A DNA stretch of 64,000 bases from an uncultured Bacteroidota bacterium (GTDB lineage: Bacteria > Bacteroidota > Bacteroidia > Chitinophagales > Chitinophagaceae), in the NCBI GenBank assembly GCA_903887415.1, contig CAISPO010000037.1, forward strand, positions 186,001 to 250,000. The letters are read 5' to 3'. The notes beneath the pieces were generated by a model. The model saw nothing but the letters and a program-made list of their open reading frames with translations, was not told the DNA's origin and searched no databases. Every line of letters begins with the position of its first letter. The stretch's first letter is position 1. The position numbers were made by a program, and so were the translations under genes. Positions 19,161-27,505 of the stretch are shown here, one piece after another.

Positions 19161-19958
19161 ATGATACAGATATCCGCCGTAATTATAACCCACAATGAAG
19201 AGCACAATATAGCCCGGTGCATAGAGTCTATACAGGGTATCGCTGACGAGATCATCCTGGTGGACAGTTATTCCAATGACCGGACCACAGCCATTGCGCA
19301 GAGCTATGGCGCAAAAATATTTTACCACCAGTTTAAGGACTTCAGCGACCAGAAAACATTTGCCATAGCCCTCGCCAATAATGATTTTGTATTGTCAATA
19401 GATGCGGACGAATTATTATCACCGGAGCTTCGTGCAAGTTTACTGAAAGAAAAAGAGCAGCCTCGTTTCGATGGTTACCAGGTCAATATCCTGGCCAATT
19501 ACTGCGGCAAATGGATCCGCCATTGCGGATGGTATCCGCAGCCTAAATTGCGGCTCTTCAATAAAAATAAATGCGGTATCAATGACAGCAAAGTACATGA
19601 AAGCATTGTGGTAAAAGACAAGAGGACCAAGATCGGCTTTCTTGACGGCGATATACTGCACTATAGTTACAACAGCATATCAGACCACATAAAAAAAATA
19701 GAGCTGTACTCTGAATTGGCTGCCAGGACAGCAATTGACAAGGGTGAGAAGATCGGTATCGTAAAAATACTCTTCGGCCCGGCCTGGAAATTCATTTACA
19801 ACTTTATTTTCAGGGGCGGCTTTCTCGATGGTTATCTCGGTTATGTTATCTGCAAAAACATTGCGTATGGCGGCTTTATCAAGTACGTGAAAATTAAGCT
19901 CTATTCCGCCCGCCCGCGCAACGACACGTATCACCAACCCCTGACACTGAATTCATGA
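19161..19958 (+). CDS. Family 2 glycosyltransferase (WaaE/KdtX-like)
   Basis: 265 residues. GT-A fold start ISAVIITHNEEHNIARCIES, then DEIILVDSYSNDRT and the metal-binding SIDADELLSPEL (DxD-like) near residue 80. This set is typical of LPS-core beta-glycosyltransferases of the WaaE type. The C-terminal part is amphipathic with a hydrophobic stretch (FIYNFIFRGGFLDGYLGYV) likely contacting the membrane. Its stop overlaps the start of the next gene (ATGA), so both probably act in cell-envelope polysaccharide formation. Confidence 0.88.
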   Translation: MIQISAVIITHNEEHNIARCIESIQGIADEIILVDSYSNDRTTAIAQSYGAKIFYHQFKDFSDQKTFAIALANNDFVLSIDADELLSPELRASLLKEKEQPRFDGYQVNILANYCGKWIRHCGWYPQPKLRLFNKNKCGINDSKVHESIVVKDKRTKIGFLDGDILHYSYNSISDHIKKIELYSELAARTAIDKGEKIGIVKILFGPAWKFIYNFIFRGGFLDGYLGYVICKNIAYGGFIKYVKIKLYSARPRNDTYHQPLTLNS

Positions 19959-20698
19959 ACTGGAGTTGGCTGCTACCCACAGGCAATGGTATTCCCGTGC
20001 TTATGTACCACAAGGTATGGCCTGGTGTAAATGATAGCCTTACTATAACTCCGGAAAAATTGCGTGTGCAATGGCAGTTCCTGAAGCAGGCTGGCTATGA
20101 GGCTATTTCACTTTCAGAATACCTGGAGATAGCTGCAGGGCAAGCAGAACGCAAAGGAAAACAAGTGTTACTTACGTTCGATGATGGCTACCGCAACAAC
20201 CTCACTTATGCATATCCACTGCTGAAGGAATTTAAGTGGAAGGCTACATTTTTCATTATTGCCAACACATTAAGCGAGACGGGCCAGAAACAAGAAAGTG
20301 AGATAGAGCAAAAAATGTCACTCGGAGAGTTGCGTCTGCTCGATCCCGCTATAGTGCAATTGGCTATGCATGGCTATGAGCACGAAAATATGAGCAAGAT
20401 CACATTAGCTGCGTCTCAGGATGCGCTGCGGCTGTCACTGCAGGCATTCGAAAACAGCAAACTTCCTTTTCATAAAGTGCTGGCCTATCCCTATGGCGCC
20501 CGACCCGGTTCTGACTTTGCGCAGTTAAAGAAGTGCATGGCAGAATTGGGTATTAAAGCAGCATTCCGCATCGGTAACAAGGTTAGTGAGGTGCCAGCGC
20601 AGGATGTGTATGAAATAAAAAGGATCGACATAAAAGGGGCAGATACATTGAAAGAGTTTGATGTAAAACTCACTAAAGGAAAATTAAAGCCATTTTAG
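19955..20698 (+). CDS. Polysaccharide deacetylase family protein
   Basis: 247 residues with a NodB-type (CE4) domain: LLTFDDGYRNNLTYAYPLL near residue 70 (TFDDG, metal and catalytic Asp), MHGYEHENM for the H-x3/4-H metal pair near residue 130, and LAYPYGARPG near 170. No signal peptide, unlike secreted chitin deacetylases. Translationally coupled to the preceding glycosyltransferase by ATGA overlap, suggesting modification of an envelope glycan. Exact substrate unknown. Confidence 0.88.
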   Translation: MNWSWLLPTGNGIPVLMYHKVWPGVNDSLTITPEKLRVQWQFLKQAGYEAISLSEYLEIAAGQAERKGKQVLLTFDDGYRNNLTYAYPLLKEFKWKATFFIIANTLSETGQKQESEIEQKMSLGELRLLDPAIVQLAMHGYEHENMSKITLAASQDALRLSLQAFENSKLPFHKVLAYPYGARPGSDFAQLKKCMAELGIKAAFRIGNKVSEVPAQDVYEIKRIDIKGADTLKEFDVKLTKGKLKPF

Positions 20699-20757
20699 GC
20701 GTAATTTTGCCCAGAATCTCCGGAAACAACGACCAGTAAATATTTTTTAGAAAATAT

Positions 20758-20788
20758 TTTGCTATTCCACAAATAATCAAGACCTTTG
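20758..20788 (+). promoter_or_regulatory. Promoter of rpmB-rpmG-DUF4295
   Basis: TTTG at 20758-20761, 19 bases, then GACCTTTG at 20781-20788: a near-consensus Bacteroidota promoter (-33 TTTG, -7 TAnnTTTG) 22 bases before the rpmB ATG. The clearest complete promoter in the window. Confidence 0.7.
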
Positions 20789-20810
20789 CAGTCCTAAAAA
20801 AAAATTAATC

Positions 20811-21047
20811 ATGGCTCGCGTTTGTCAGGTAACAGGTAGAAAACCAGTAGTAGGCCACAAGGTATCATTCTCAAATAAGAAGGCTAAGCGCCGTTTCCTG
20901 CCTAATCTGCAGACAAAGCGCTTCTTCCTTCCTGAGGAAGACCGTTGGATCACGTTAAAATTATCTACTGATGCTATCCGCACGATCAATAAGAACGGAT
21001 TGCTCACTACAGTTAAGGAATTACGTGCTAAAGGAGTGACTGTCTAA
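20811..21047 (+). CDS. rpmB: 50S ribosomal protein bL28
   Basis: 78-residue ribosomal protein. Starts MARVCQVTGRKPVVGHKVSF with the conserved NKKAKRRFLPNLQ and the C-terminal ELRAKGVTV. First gene of a three-gene ribosomal cluster with a consensus promoter just upstream. Confidence 0.98.
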   Translation: MARVCQVTGRKPVVGHKVSFSNKKAKRRFLPNLQTKRFFLPEEDRWITLKLSTDAIRTINKNGLLTTVKELRAKGVTV

Positions 21048-21075
21048 ATTTAGTAAAGTATTAAAATAATTAAAA

Positions 21076-21258
21076 ATGGCTAAGAAAGGAAACCGCGTTC
21101 AGGTAATAATGGAATGCACCGAGCATAAAAACAGCGGCATGCCCGGTACCAGCCGTTACATTACCACGAAAAATAAAAAAACCACTACGGAGCGCCTGGA
21201 GTTAAAGAAATATAACCCCATTCTGAAACGTGTTACTGTTCACAAAGAGATTAAATAA
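21076..21258 (+). CDS. rpmG: 50S ribosomal protein bL33
   Basis: 60 residues, [28 protein letters not shown] and [20 protein letters not shown]. Lacks the CxxC zinc pair of some L33 forms, as is usual for the zinc-free type. 28 bases after rpmB. Confidence 0.98.
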   Translation: MAKKGNRVQVIMECTEHKNSGMPGTSRYITTKNKKTTTERLELKKYNPILKRVTVHKEIK

Positions 21259-21281
21259 TCTATTCTAAAAATATTTGAGCG

Positions 21282-21455
21282 ATGGCAAAAGTAGCTAAGA
21301 CCGCGATAAAGAAAGACCCCAAACAGGCCGCAGAAGCGAAAAATTACACAAAAGTAATTAAAGCAATTCGTAGCCCCAAGAGTGGCGCTTATACCTTTAA
21401 AGAAGGTATGGTACATAAAGAAAAAATAAAAGAATTTTTGGCCAACACCAAATAG
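21282..21455 (+). CDS. DUF4295 small ribosomal-cluster protein (bL38-type)
   Basis: 57-residue, Lys-rich protein starting MAKVAKTAIKKDPKQAAEAK and ending KEKIKEFLANTK. Directly follows rpmB-rpmG, the standard place of the Bacteroidota-specific DUF4295 protein. From memory, this family has been described as large-subunit protein bL38 in a Flavobacterium ribosome; I could not check that. Short, basic and co-transcribed with two ribosomal proteins, it is very likely a ribosome component. Confidence 0.88.
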   Translation: MAKVAKTAIKKDPKQAAEAKNYTKVIKAIRSPKSGAYTFKEGMVHKEKIKEFLANTK

Positions 21456-21510
21456 CCACCCCTTTAAGCCTGGGACTATGTCCTTAGACTTATAAACATA
21501 CTATTCTGTA

Positions 21511-21535
21511 AGAAGCCACTCCTTGAGTGGCTTCT
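21511..21535 (+). terminator. Hairpin after the ribosomal cluster
   Basis: 10-bp perfect stem AGAAGCCACT / AGTGGCTTCT, loop CCTTG, followed by ATTGATTT. Confidence 0.65.
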
Positions 21536-21587
21536 ATTGATTTAGCCCTGCAAGGTTGTTGCGTTTTACCCAGGCAATCGCAATATC

Positions 21588-21782
21588 CTATTCCCGATCT
21601 CTTTCCTGGTCTATTGTAGCGACATTTACCTGTGCTGTGCGGGTGGCTTGCCCCGGTCTGCCGTGCTGGCCTTTCACATTCCGTGCCACTGGCTCTTTTT
21701 GTTCGTCCCTTTGTTTTTTTTGCTGGCTTGGTTTTGGTGGGCTTTCGTTGCCGGCTTTGTTTAGCTGATTTTGACTGTTCAT
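21588..21782 (-). CDS. Hypothetical small hydrophilic protein
   Basis: 64 residues, almost without hydrophobic residues, rich in Gln, Lys, Arg, Asn and Pro (e.g. PPKPSQQKKQRDEQKEPVAR), so probably disordered. Preceded by AATAAAAACAAAGTGTT and an ATG. Two overlapping reverse frames exist; this one is preferred because of its start context and composition. It could still be spurious. Confidence 0.4.
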   Translation of the reverse strand: MNSQNQLNKAGNESPPKPSQQKKQRDEQKEPVARNVKGQHGRPGQATRTAQVNVATIDQERDRE

Positions 21783-21914
21783 AACACTTTGTTTTTATTG
21801 CATAATGTCCGTAAATATTGTGCCACCTTTTAAAACGAAACAAATGCTGGATCGCTGGCGGAAAACACAATTAAAATACATTTTTTCATACCTTTATTAA
21901 CATCAATTGCTGAG

Positions 21915-22343
21915 ATGGAGGAAATATTGATCTTAATTGCAGAGGATGACGCCGATGACCGCTTCCTGCTACAGGCTGCCTTTACTGAAAATGGCTTTAA
22001 GGACAAGCTGCTTTTTGTAGAAAATGGCGTAGAACTGGTCGATTATCTCATCAAACTTTCCCAAAGTGGGGCTAATATAAAAATGCCCAGGTTTATACTC
22101 CTTGATCTGAATATGCCAAAGAAAGACGGCCGGGAAGTATTAAAGGAAATAAAACAAAATGCAGATTTAAAAAAAATACCGGTCATTATATTCAGTACCA
22201 CTAATAATGAGCAGGAAATGAGGCGTTGTTATGAATTAGGGGCAAATTCGTATATCACAAAACCAAACAGTTTTGAGAATCTGATAAAGACTGTCGCTGC
22301 TTTGCGCAGCTATTGGATACATACTACAAGTATTCCCGGATAA
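21915..22343 (+). CDS. Stand-alone response regulator (Rcp1-like receiver)
   Basis: 142 residues, a single receiver domain without an output domain. Acidic pocket AEDDADDRF near residue 9, phospho-acceptor Asp in ILLDLNMPKKDG near residue 68, Ser/Thr in FSTTNN and the conserved Lys in ITKPNS near residue 115. The insertion GVELVDYLIKLSQSGANIKM is typical of Rcp1-type regulators that serve phytochrome-like or hybrid kinases. No kinase adjoins it, so it probably receives phosphate from an unlinked sensor. Confidence 0.92.
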   Translation: MEEILILIAEDDADDRFLLQAAFTENGFKDKLLFVENGVELVDYLIKLSQSGANIKMPRFILLDLNMPKKDGREVLKEIKQNADLKKIPVIIFSTTNNEQEMRRCYELGANSYITKPNSFENLIKTVAALRSYWIHTTSIPG

Positions 22344-22510
22344 CGGGTTTCACGGCACTGTTTTTGTGATAGCGTAGCCACTACATATAGGTTAGCAATT
22401 TACCCTCGCCTGAAATTTACAGTGAAGATCCCGGGTATTAAAAATTGTAAAAATCAATATCAATTTCTAAATTAGTGCCTGAAAAAAGGTTTTTTTTAAT
22501 AGAATAATTT

Positions 22511-22864
22511 ATGTCCGACAGTAAAAAAATTTTGATAATAGACGATGAAACTGATCTTTGTCTTTTATTAAAAGAATATTTTCTGCGCAAGAGCTATGAT
22601 GTCATAATATCACATACGCTCAAAGACGGGAAAGCCCAGTTAAGCAGCAAGAAACCCGATATACTTTTCCTTGACAACAATTTACCTGATGGAACAGGCT
22701 GGCAGGATGCGCCCTCATTTGCCGAAAATTTCCCCGGTACATACATTGTATTGATCAGCGCGTTTCACCCATCTGTACCGGTTATGCCTCTCAACGCAAA
22801 ATACCGTGTCATAGAAAAGCCGATAGGTATGGCTGACCTGGACAAACAATTTTCCGCATTTTAA
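22511..22864 (+). CDS. Stand-alone response regulator receiver
   Basis: 117-residue single receiver domain: IIDDETDLCLLLKEYF near the N-terminus, phospho-acceptor in LFLDNNLPDGTG near residue 55, LISAF and the conserved Lys in IEKPIGMADL near residue 106. No output domain. 167 bases after another single-domain regulator but only distantly similar to it. A bidirectional hairpin terminator follows. Confidence 0.9.
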   Translation: MSDSKKILIIDDETDLCLLLKEYFLRKSYDVIISHTLKDGKAQLSSKKPDILFLDNNLPDGTGWQDAPSFAENFPGTYIVLISAFHPSVPVMPLNAKYRVIEKPIGMADLDKQFSAF

Positions 22865-22888
22865 TAATACATGGAGTCAATACGAAAA

Positions 22889-22913
22889 GAAGCCATAGCG
22901 TCGCTATGGCTTC
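22889..22913. terminator. Bidirectional terminator
   Basis: 10-bp stem GAAGCCATAG / CTATGGCTTC around CGTCG, A-rich on the left and TTT on the right, placed between the convergent response regulator and the small membrane protein. Confidence 0.75.
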
Positions 22914-22947
22914 TTTGATCAACGAGTATTATGGATGTTCTTTAATA

Positions 22948-23103
22948 CTAATCAACAGTACCTCTCCTGATAAACCCAAGTAACAGCGATATAATAGCCA
23001 GTACCAATAATACATGTATTATTGAACCTGCGCTATAGAAAAATGCCCCTAATACCCAGCCAATTATCAGGATGATTGCGATGACATACAATAGTGATCT
23101 CAT
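22948..23103 (-). CDS. Lmo0937-family small membrane protein
   Basis: 51 residues, two membrane helices (SLLYVIAIILIIGWVLGAFF and IIHVLLVLAIISLLLGFI) joined by a short loop. The pattern IIGWxLGxFxYxAGxxIHxLLVIAII is the hallmark of the Lmo0937 family, often stress-induced in Bacteroidota; role unknown. The open frame extends 43 residues further upstream, but that extension is unlike the family, so ATG at 23103 is the start. Confidence 0.85.
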   Translation of the reverse strand: MRSLLYVIAIILIIGWVLGAFFYSAGSIIHVLLVLAIISLLLGFIRRGTVD

Positions 23104-23312
23104 AAAATAATGTTTTGTTCTATTAATGAGTAATAAACATTGTGCCAGCGAATTAGTCATGAGTCGATAGTCGTAGTCCTGAGTCCGGGAGCGGCAGCTA
23201 TTGTGCATAAAAAATCCCGGTTGCAATTGCAACCGGGACGTTCTGAAAGTATTTACCAGACTAACTGTATTACACTCGGGCCAATGATTTACGACTCATG
23301 ACTTATAACTAA

Positions 23313-23750
23313 CTAACAATATGTTTCAAAAGCCTGCATAAGATTTGCTGCTATCATTTGTGCAGGGCGGCCTTCTATGTTGTGTCGCTCTATCATGTGC
23401 ACCACTTTGCCATCTTTAAGCAAAATAATGGAAGGAGAAGATGGCGGATAAGGCAGCAGGTAAGTGCGCGCCTGTTTTACCGCATCCACATCGTAGCCCG
23501 CGAAGCTGGTGGCAAGCAGGTTAGGCTTTTTAGCCGCATTTTGCACAGCCATGATCACGCCTGGGCGTGCTGTTCCTGCCGAGCAGCCGCATACACTGTT
23601 TATCATAAGCAATGTGGTGCCTTGCTGTTTTAATGCATTATCCACATCTGAAGGGGAAAGCAATTCTTTAAAACCATGGCTGGTAAGTTCAGCCTTCATC
23701 GGAGCGACTATTTGTTCAGGATACATCTTCTTTAGTTTTTTGTATTCCAA
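23313..23750 (-). CDS. BrxA/BrxB-type bacilliredoxin
   Basis: 145 residues, thioredoxin-like fold. Motif SVCGCSAGTARPG near residue 55 is the CGC active site of BrxA/B (YphP/YqiW) proteins, which remove bacillithiol from oxidised proteins. C-terminal PYPPSSPSIILLKDGKVVHMIERH also matches. With bshB1 in the same window it supports a bacillithiol-using cell. The nearby dispersed repeat (23289-23305) sits just past its stop. Confidence 0.92.
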   Translation of the reverse strand: MEYKKLKKMYPEQIVAPMKAELTSHGFKELLSPSDVDNALKQQGTTLLMINSVCGCSAGTARPGVIMAVQNAAKKPNLLATSFAGYDVDAVKQARTYLLPYPPSSPSIILLKDGKVVHMIERHNIEGRPAQMIAANLMQAFETYC

Positions 23751-23917
23751 AGTTACGGTAAGTTATTGTTTCCCACATTAATACGCCAATAATTAAAATC
23801 AATCGTTGATAAACTTCTAGCAATAATTACCCTTAAAATCCGGCATTTGTGACCCTGTTGGCGTGAAAAACGGTTGCAAACAATTACTTTTATTTACTCA
23901 AACAATTTTCTCCGGTG

Positions 23918-25696
23918 ATGTCTATGAAAAAATTACTTGTCCTTTTTGCTTTTGCCTCGGTAATTACCGCCTGCAGAAATAATAATTCCCAAAACAACGA
24001 AACAGGCGGCAAGCAGCTGGCAACGATGCTGGATAACTACTGGCAAGAGCGTATGCAGCTATTTCCTACTGAAGCAACAGCCAATGGCGACAACCGTTAC
24101 AATGACAAGTTGACTATAACAATCTCTGAGGGTTTTCGCGATAGCCTGGGCAGATGGTATAAAAAGTACCTTGACAGCCTCGGCAAAATAGACAGCACAA
24201 GCCTGGATAAGAATGACCTTATCAGCTACCGCCTGCTGAAATATGAAATGCAGATGGGCATTGACGGGCTTAAATATCCTACCCATTATATGCCTATGAA
24301 CCAGTTTTGGTCATTTACCCTCGAAATGCCTCAGCTTGGCTCAGGTACAGGTAACCAGCCGTTCAAGACCGTGAAAGATTACGATAACTGGTTAAAACGT
24401 TTGTCCGTATTTCCATCGTGGGCAGATACCGCAATCTATGATATGCGCAAAGGTATAGCTGCTGGGTGGGTGCTGCCGCGCACATTGGTGGTGAAAATGT
24501 TGCCGCAGCTACAGGACGTGATCGTAAAGAACGATACTGCCAGCATATTTTATGGCCCTATTAAAACAATGCCCGATAGCTTTTCTGTCACTGATAAGCA
24601 AAGACTCACGGCTGCATATAAGCAGGCAATAGAGAATATTGTAAACCCCACATACGCAAAGCTCCATGAGTTCTTTGAGAAAGAATACCTGCCTAAAGCC
24701 CGTACCACAAGTGGCCTGAAGGATATACCCAATGGAGCGGATTTTTACAAATACTGCATACGCTTCTGGACAACAACCGACCTGTCTCCGGATAGCATAT
24801 ACAGCATTGGGCAGCGGGAAGTGGCAAGGATAGAGGGCGAGATGAACAAAGTAAAGGATGAATCAGGTTTTAAGGGCGACCTCCATGCTTTTTTCAAATA
24901 CCTCGGCGAAGACAAAAAGTTCTTCCCGTTGACAACAGACAAGCAGATAATAGACAGTTTCTGGGGTGTAAAAAAGCAGGAAGACCCACAGTTGAAAAAG
25001 CTGTTTAACAATACCCCCAAAACACAATTCACCATCAGGCAAACAGAAGCCTTCCGTGCTGCATCTGCCAGTGCAGAGTATAGCCAGGGTTCTGAGGATG
25101 GCACCCGGCCTGGAATATTCTATGTGCCAATACTTGACCCTAAGAAATTCAATTCCACAGGTATGATTACTTTGTTTCTGCATGAGGCCATACCCGGCCA
25201 TCACTACCAGATATCGCTGCAGCAGGAGAACAAAAACCTGCCTGCATTCAGGAAGTTTATCTGGTATGGCGCTTATGGTGAGGGTTGGGCACATTATTGC
25301 GAAACACTGGGCAAGGACCTGGGCGTGTACAACGACCCTTATCAATACTTCGGACACCTGAGCGATGGCATACATCGCGCTATTCGCCTAGTGGTGGACA
25401 TTGGCCTGCATTACAAAGGCATGACCCGCGAAGAGGCTATAAAGTATATGATGGACCATGAGCTGACTTCTGAGCACGATGCAACGGCTGAGATAGAGCG
25501 TTACATGGCTATTCCCGGCCAGGCCCTCTCTTACAAAATAGGGCAGATGGCCATTAGCGCGGAGCGCAAAACATATACTGAACAGCTTGGCGCTAAATTC
25601 AACATCGCTTCATTCCATGATGAAGTACTTAAAGACGGCTGTGTGCCACTGGAGATACTGCATGAAAAGATGGCCGAATGGGCGAAGAAACAATAG
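23918..25696 (+). CDS. DUF885 family lipoprotein (putative metallohydrolase)
   Basis: About 592 residues. N-terminal lipoprotein signal MSMKKLLVLFAFASVITAC, with Cys as lipidation site, followed by an Asn/Gln-rich linker. The zinc-like motif LHEAIPGHHYQ near residue 425 (HExxxGH) and EGWAHYCE downstream are the signature of DUF885 proteins, thought to be metallopeptidases. Starts at GTG 23915, ATG 23918 or ATG 23924 are all possible. Likely periplasmic, membrane-anchored. A long hairpin separates it from ftcD. Confidence 0.9.
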   Translation: MSMKKLLVLFAFASVITACRNNNSQNNETGGKQLATMLDNYWQERMQLFPTEATANGDNRYNDKLTITISEGFRDSLGRWYKKYLDSLGKIDSTSLDKNDLISYRLLKYEMQMGIDGLKYPTHYMPMNQFWSFTLEMPQLGSGTGNQPFKTVKDYDNWLKRLSVFPSWADTAIYDMRKGIAAGWVLPRTLVVKMLPQLQDVIVKNDTASIFYGPIKTMPDSFSVTDKQRLTAAYKQAIENIVNPTYAKLHEFFEKEYLPKARTTSGLKDIPNGADFYKYCIRFWTTTDLSPDSIYSIGQREVARIEGEMNKVKDESGFKGDLHAFFKYLGEDKKFFPLTTDKQIIDSFWGVKKQEDPQLKKLFNNTPKTQFTIRQTEAFRAASASAEYSQGSEDGTRPGIFYVPILDPKKFNSTGMITLFLHEAIPGHHYQISLQQENKNLPAFRKFIWYGAYGEGWAHYCETLGKDLGVYNDPYQYFGHLSDGIHRAIRLVVDIGLHYKGMTREEAIKYMMDHELTSEHDATAEIERYMAIPGQALSYKIGQMAISAERKTYTEQLGAKFNIASFHDEVLKDGCVPLEILHEKMAEWAKKQ

Positions 25697-25724
25697 CGAA
25701 TCGCAACGCCTTTGGCATCGCGTT

Positions 25725-25757
25725 AGATTTGCCGGCTTTTCAAGAGTTGGCAAATCT
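25725..25757 (+). terminator. Long hairpin between DUF885 gene and ftcD
   Basis: A 9-bp perfect outer stem (AGATTTGCC / GGCAAATCT) continues inward through G-T wobble pairs to a nearly closed 16-bp stem. No T-run follows; terminator or mRNA-stabilising hairpin. Confidence 0.5.
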
Positions 25758-25793
25758 GGCTTATGAAACTGTACAAAAACAATTCACTTAGTT

Positions 25794-25801
25794 TACTTTT
25801 G
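25794..25801 (+). promoter_or_regulatory. -7 box of ftcD
   Basis: TACTTTTG, matching TAnnTTTG, 18 bases before the ftcD ATG and inside the longest possible frame. Confidence 0.55.
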
Positions 25802-25819
25802 CACCCTCAAAACAACGAA

Positions 25820-27505
25820 ATGAAAGACTTTTCAAAAGCGATCATAGAATGTGTGCCCAATTTCAGCGAAGGGCGCAATATGGCCACAATCAAGCATATC
25901 ACAGACGAAATAGAAAGAATAGAAGGAGTAAAGCTGCTGGATGTGGATCCCGGTAAGGCCACGCACCGCACTGTGGTAACCTTTGTAGGAAATCCTTATG
26001 ATGTAATTGAGGCTGCTTTCCAGGCCATAAAGATGGCAGCCCACCACATAGACATGCGCAACCATACCGGTGAGCATCCACGTATGGGGGCTACGGACGT
26101 TTGCCCGCTGATACCTATATCCGGTATCACCGTGGAGGAAACGGTGGAGTTTGCGAAGAAGCTGGCTAAGCGGGTAGGCGAGGAACTGAATATACCAACG
26201 TACCTCTATGAGTATGCGGCATCTGCACCATACCGCAAAAATCTCGCCGATATACGTAGCGGTGAATATGAAGGCTTTGCCGCCAAGATATTGAAACCCG
26301 AGTGGAAGCCGGATTACGGCCATACATTCAATGAGCGCAGCGGTGCTACAGTAATTGGTGTGCGCGATTTTCTGATCGCTTACAACGTGAACCTCAATAC
26401 AACATCTACCCGCCGTGCCAATTCGGTTGCCTTTGATATACGGGAGAAAGGCCGCCAGAAGAAAGACGCAAATGGTAAGATCGCAAAGGACGCGAATGGT
26501 GAACCTATTTGGGAGCCAGGCCTGCTGAAAAATGTAAAGGCGATTGGCTGGTTCATAGAAGAGTATGGGGTAGCGCAGATATCCATCAACCTCACCAATA
26601 TGCACACAACGCCGCTGCATGTGGTGTTTGATACTGCTGTGGAGCGATCTGCCGCACGGGGTATGCGAGCTACTGGCAGCGAGCTGGTGGGCCTTGTGCC
26701 GCTGGAGGCACTGTTGGAAGCAGGGCGTTATTTTCTGCGCAAGCAGCAGCGCAGCACCGGTGTGGGTGAAGCTGAGCTGATAAGGATTGCCGTAATGTCG
26801 ATGGGGCTTGATCAACTGGCGCCCTTCGACCCGCAGAAGAAGATCATAGAATACTGTATGCAGGATGCCGCTAAAAAGAAGCTGGTGGATATGACGCTTA
26901 CCCGTTTTGCAGGTGAAACTGCTGGTGAGACGCCGGCTCCTGGTGGCGGCTCTATCGCTGCATACTGTGGCGTGCTGGGCGCTGCATTGGGAACGATGGT
27001 GGCCAACCTCTCTGCTCATAAAAAAGGATGGGATAGCCGCTGGGAAGAATTTTCAAATCATGCAGATAAGGGTCAGGCGCTGATGAAGGAGCTGCTGTAC
27101 CTGGTAGATGAGGATACTAATGCTTATAACCACATAATGGCTGCGTACAGCCTGCCGAAAAGTAACGATGCGGAAAAAGCGGCCCGCAAGGCAGCTATAG
27201 ATGCCGCTACCGTTTATGCCATCAAGATACCATTCCGTACTATGGAGCTCGCGTTTCAGTCTTTTGCTCTTGCAAAAGATATGGCGCAACATGGCAACCC
27301 CAACTGTGCCAGTGATGCCGGTGTAGGCGCTCTATGCGCACGGGCTGCCGTAAAAGGTACCTACCTCAATGTGAAAACAAACGCAAAGGGGTTGCCAGAT
27401 AACGAGGAGGTAAAGCAAATACTCGCAAAGTCGGAGGAGATGAATGCAGCATGTGATACGTTGGAGCAGGAGGTTTGGAATATCGCGTTAGCGCAGATGA
27501 AGTAG
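25820..27505 (+). CDS. ftcD: Bifunctional formimidoyltransferase-cyclodeaminase
   Basis: 561 residues. The N-terminal two thirds is the glutamate formimidoyltransferase: IIECVPNFSEGRN at the start, the catalytic His in GEHPRMGATDVCP near residue 80, TRRANSVAFDIREKGRQ near 200. The C-terminal third (~residues 360-560) is formimidotetrahydrofolate cyclodeaminase: GETPAPGGGSIAAYCG and LVDEDTNAYN. Together they move the formimino group of formiminoglutamate to folate and release ammonia at the end of histidine breakdown. A frame 19 residues longer crosses the -7 box and is rejected. hutU is 18 kb away. The 3' end overlaps the convergent hydrolase by 18 bases. Confidence 0.94.
   Translation: MKDFSKAIIECVPNFSEGRNMATIKHITDEIERIEGVKLLDVDPGKATHRTVVTFVGNPYDVIEAAFQAIKMAAHHIDMRNHTGEHPRMGATDVCPLIPISGITVEETVEFAKKLAKRVGEELNIPTYLYEYAASAPYRKNLADIRSGEYEGFAAKILKPEWKPDYGHTFNERSGATVIGVRDFLIAYNVNLNTTSTRRANSVAFDIREKGRQKKDANGKIAKDANGEPIWEPGLLKNVKAIGWFIEEYGVAQISINLTNMHTTPLHVVFDTAVERSAARGMRATGSELVGLVPLEALLEAGRYFLRKQQRSTGVGEAELIRIAVMSMGLDQLAPFDPQKKIIEYCMQDAAKKKLVDMTLTRFAGETAGETPAPGGGSIAAYCGVLGAALGTMVANLSAHKKGWDSRWEEFSNHADKGQALMKELLYLVDEDTNAYNHIMAAYSLPKSNDAEKAARKAAIDAATVYAIKIPFRTMELAFQSFALAKDMAQHGNPNCASDAGVGALCARAAVKGTYLNVKTNAKGLPDNEEVKQILAKSEEMNAACDTLEQEVWNIALAQMK

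Noticed and set aside
21490-21870. 126-residue minus-strand frame overlapping the small hydrophilic gene
   Set aside because: Extremely basic, Gly/Arg/Lys/Gln-rich sequence in an out-of-frame reading; the 64-residue frame has a better start.
25832-27019. 395-residue minus-strand frame over ftcD
   Set aside because: Long but antisense to a certain gene, composition (Cys, His, Arg-rich) atypical, no start context.
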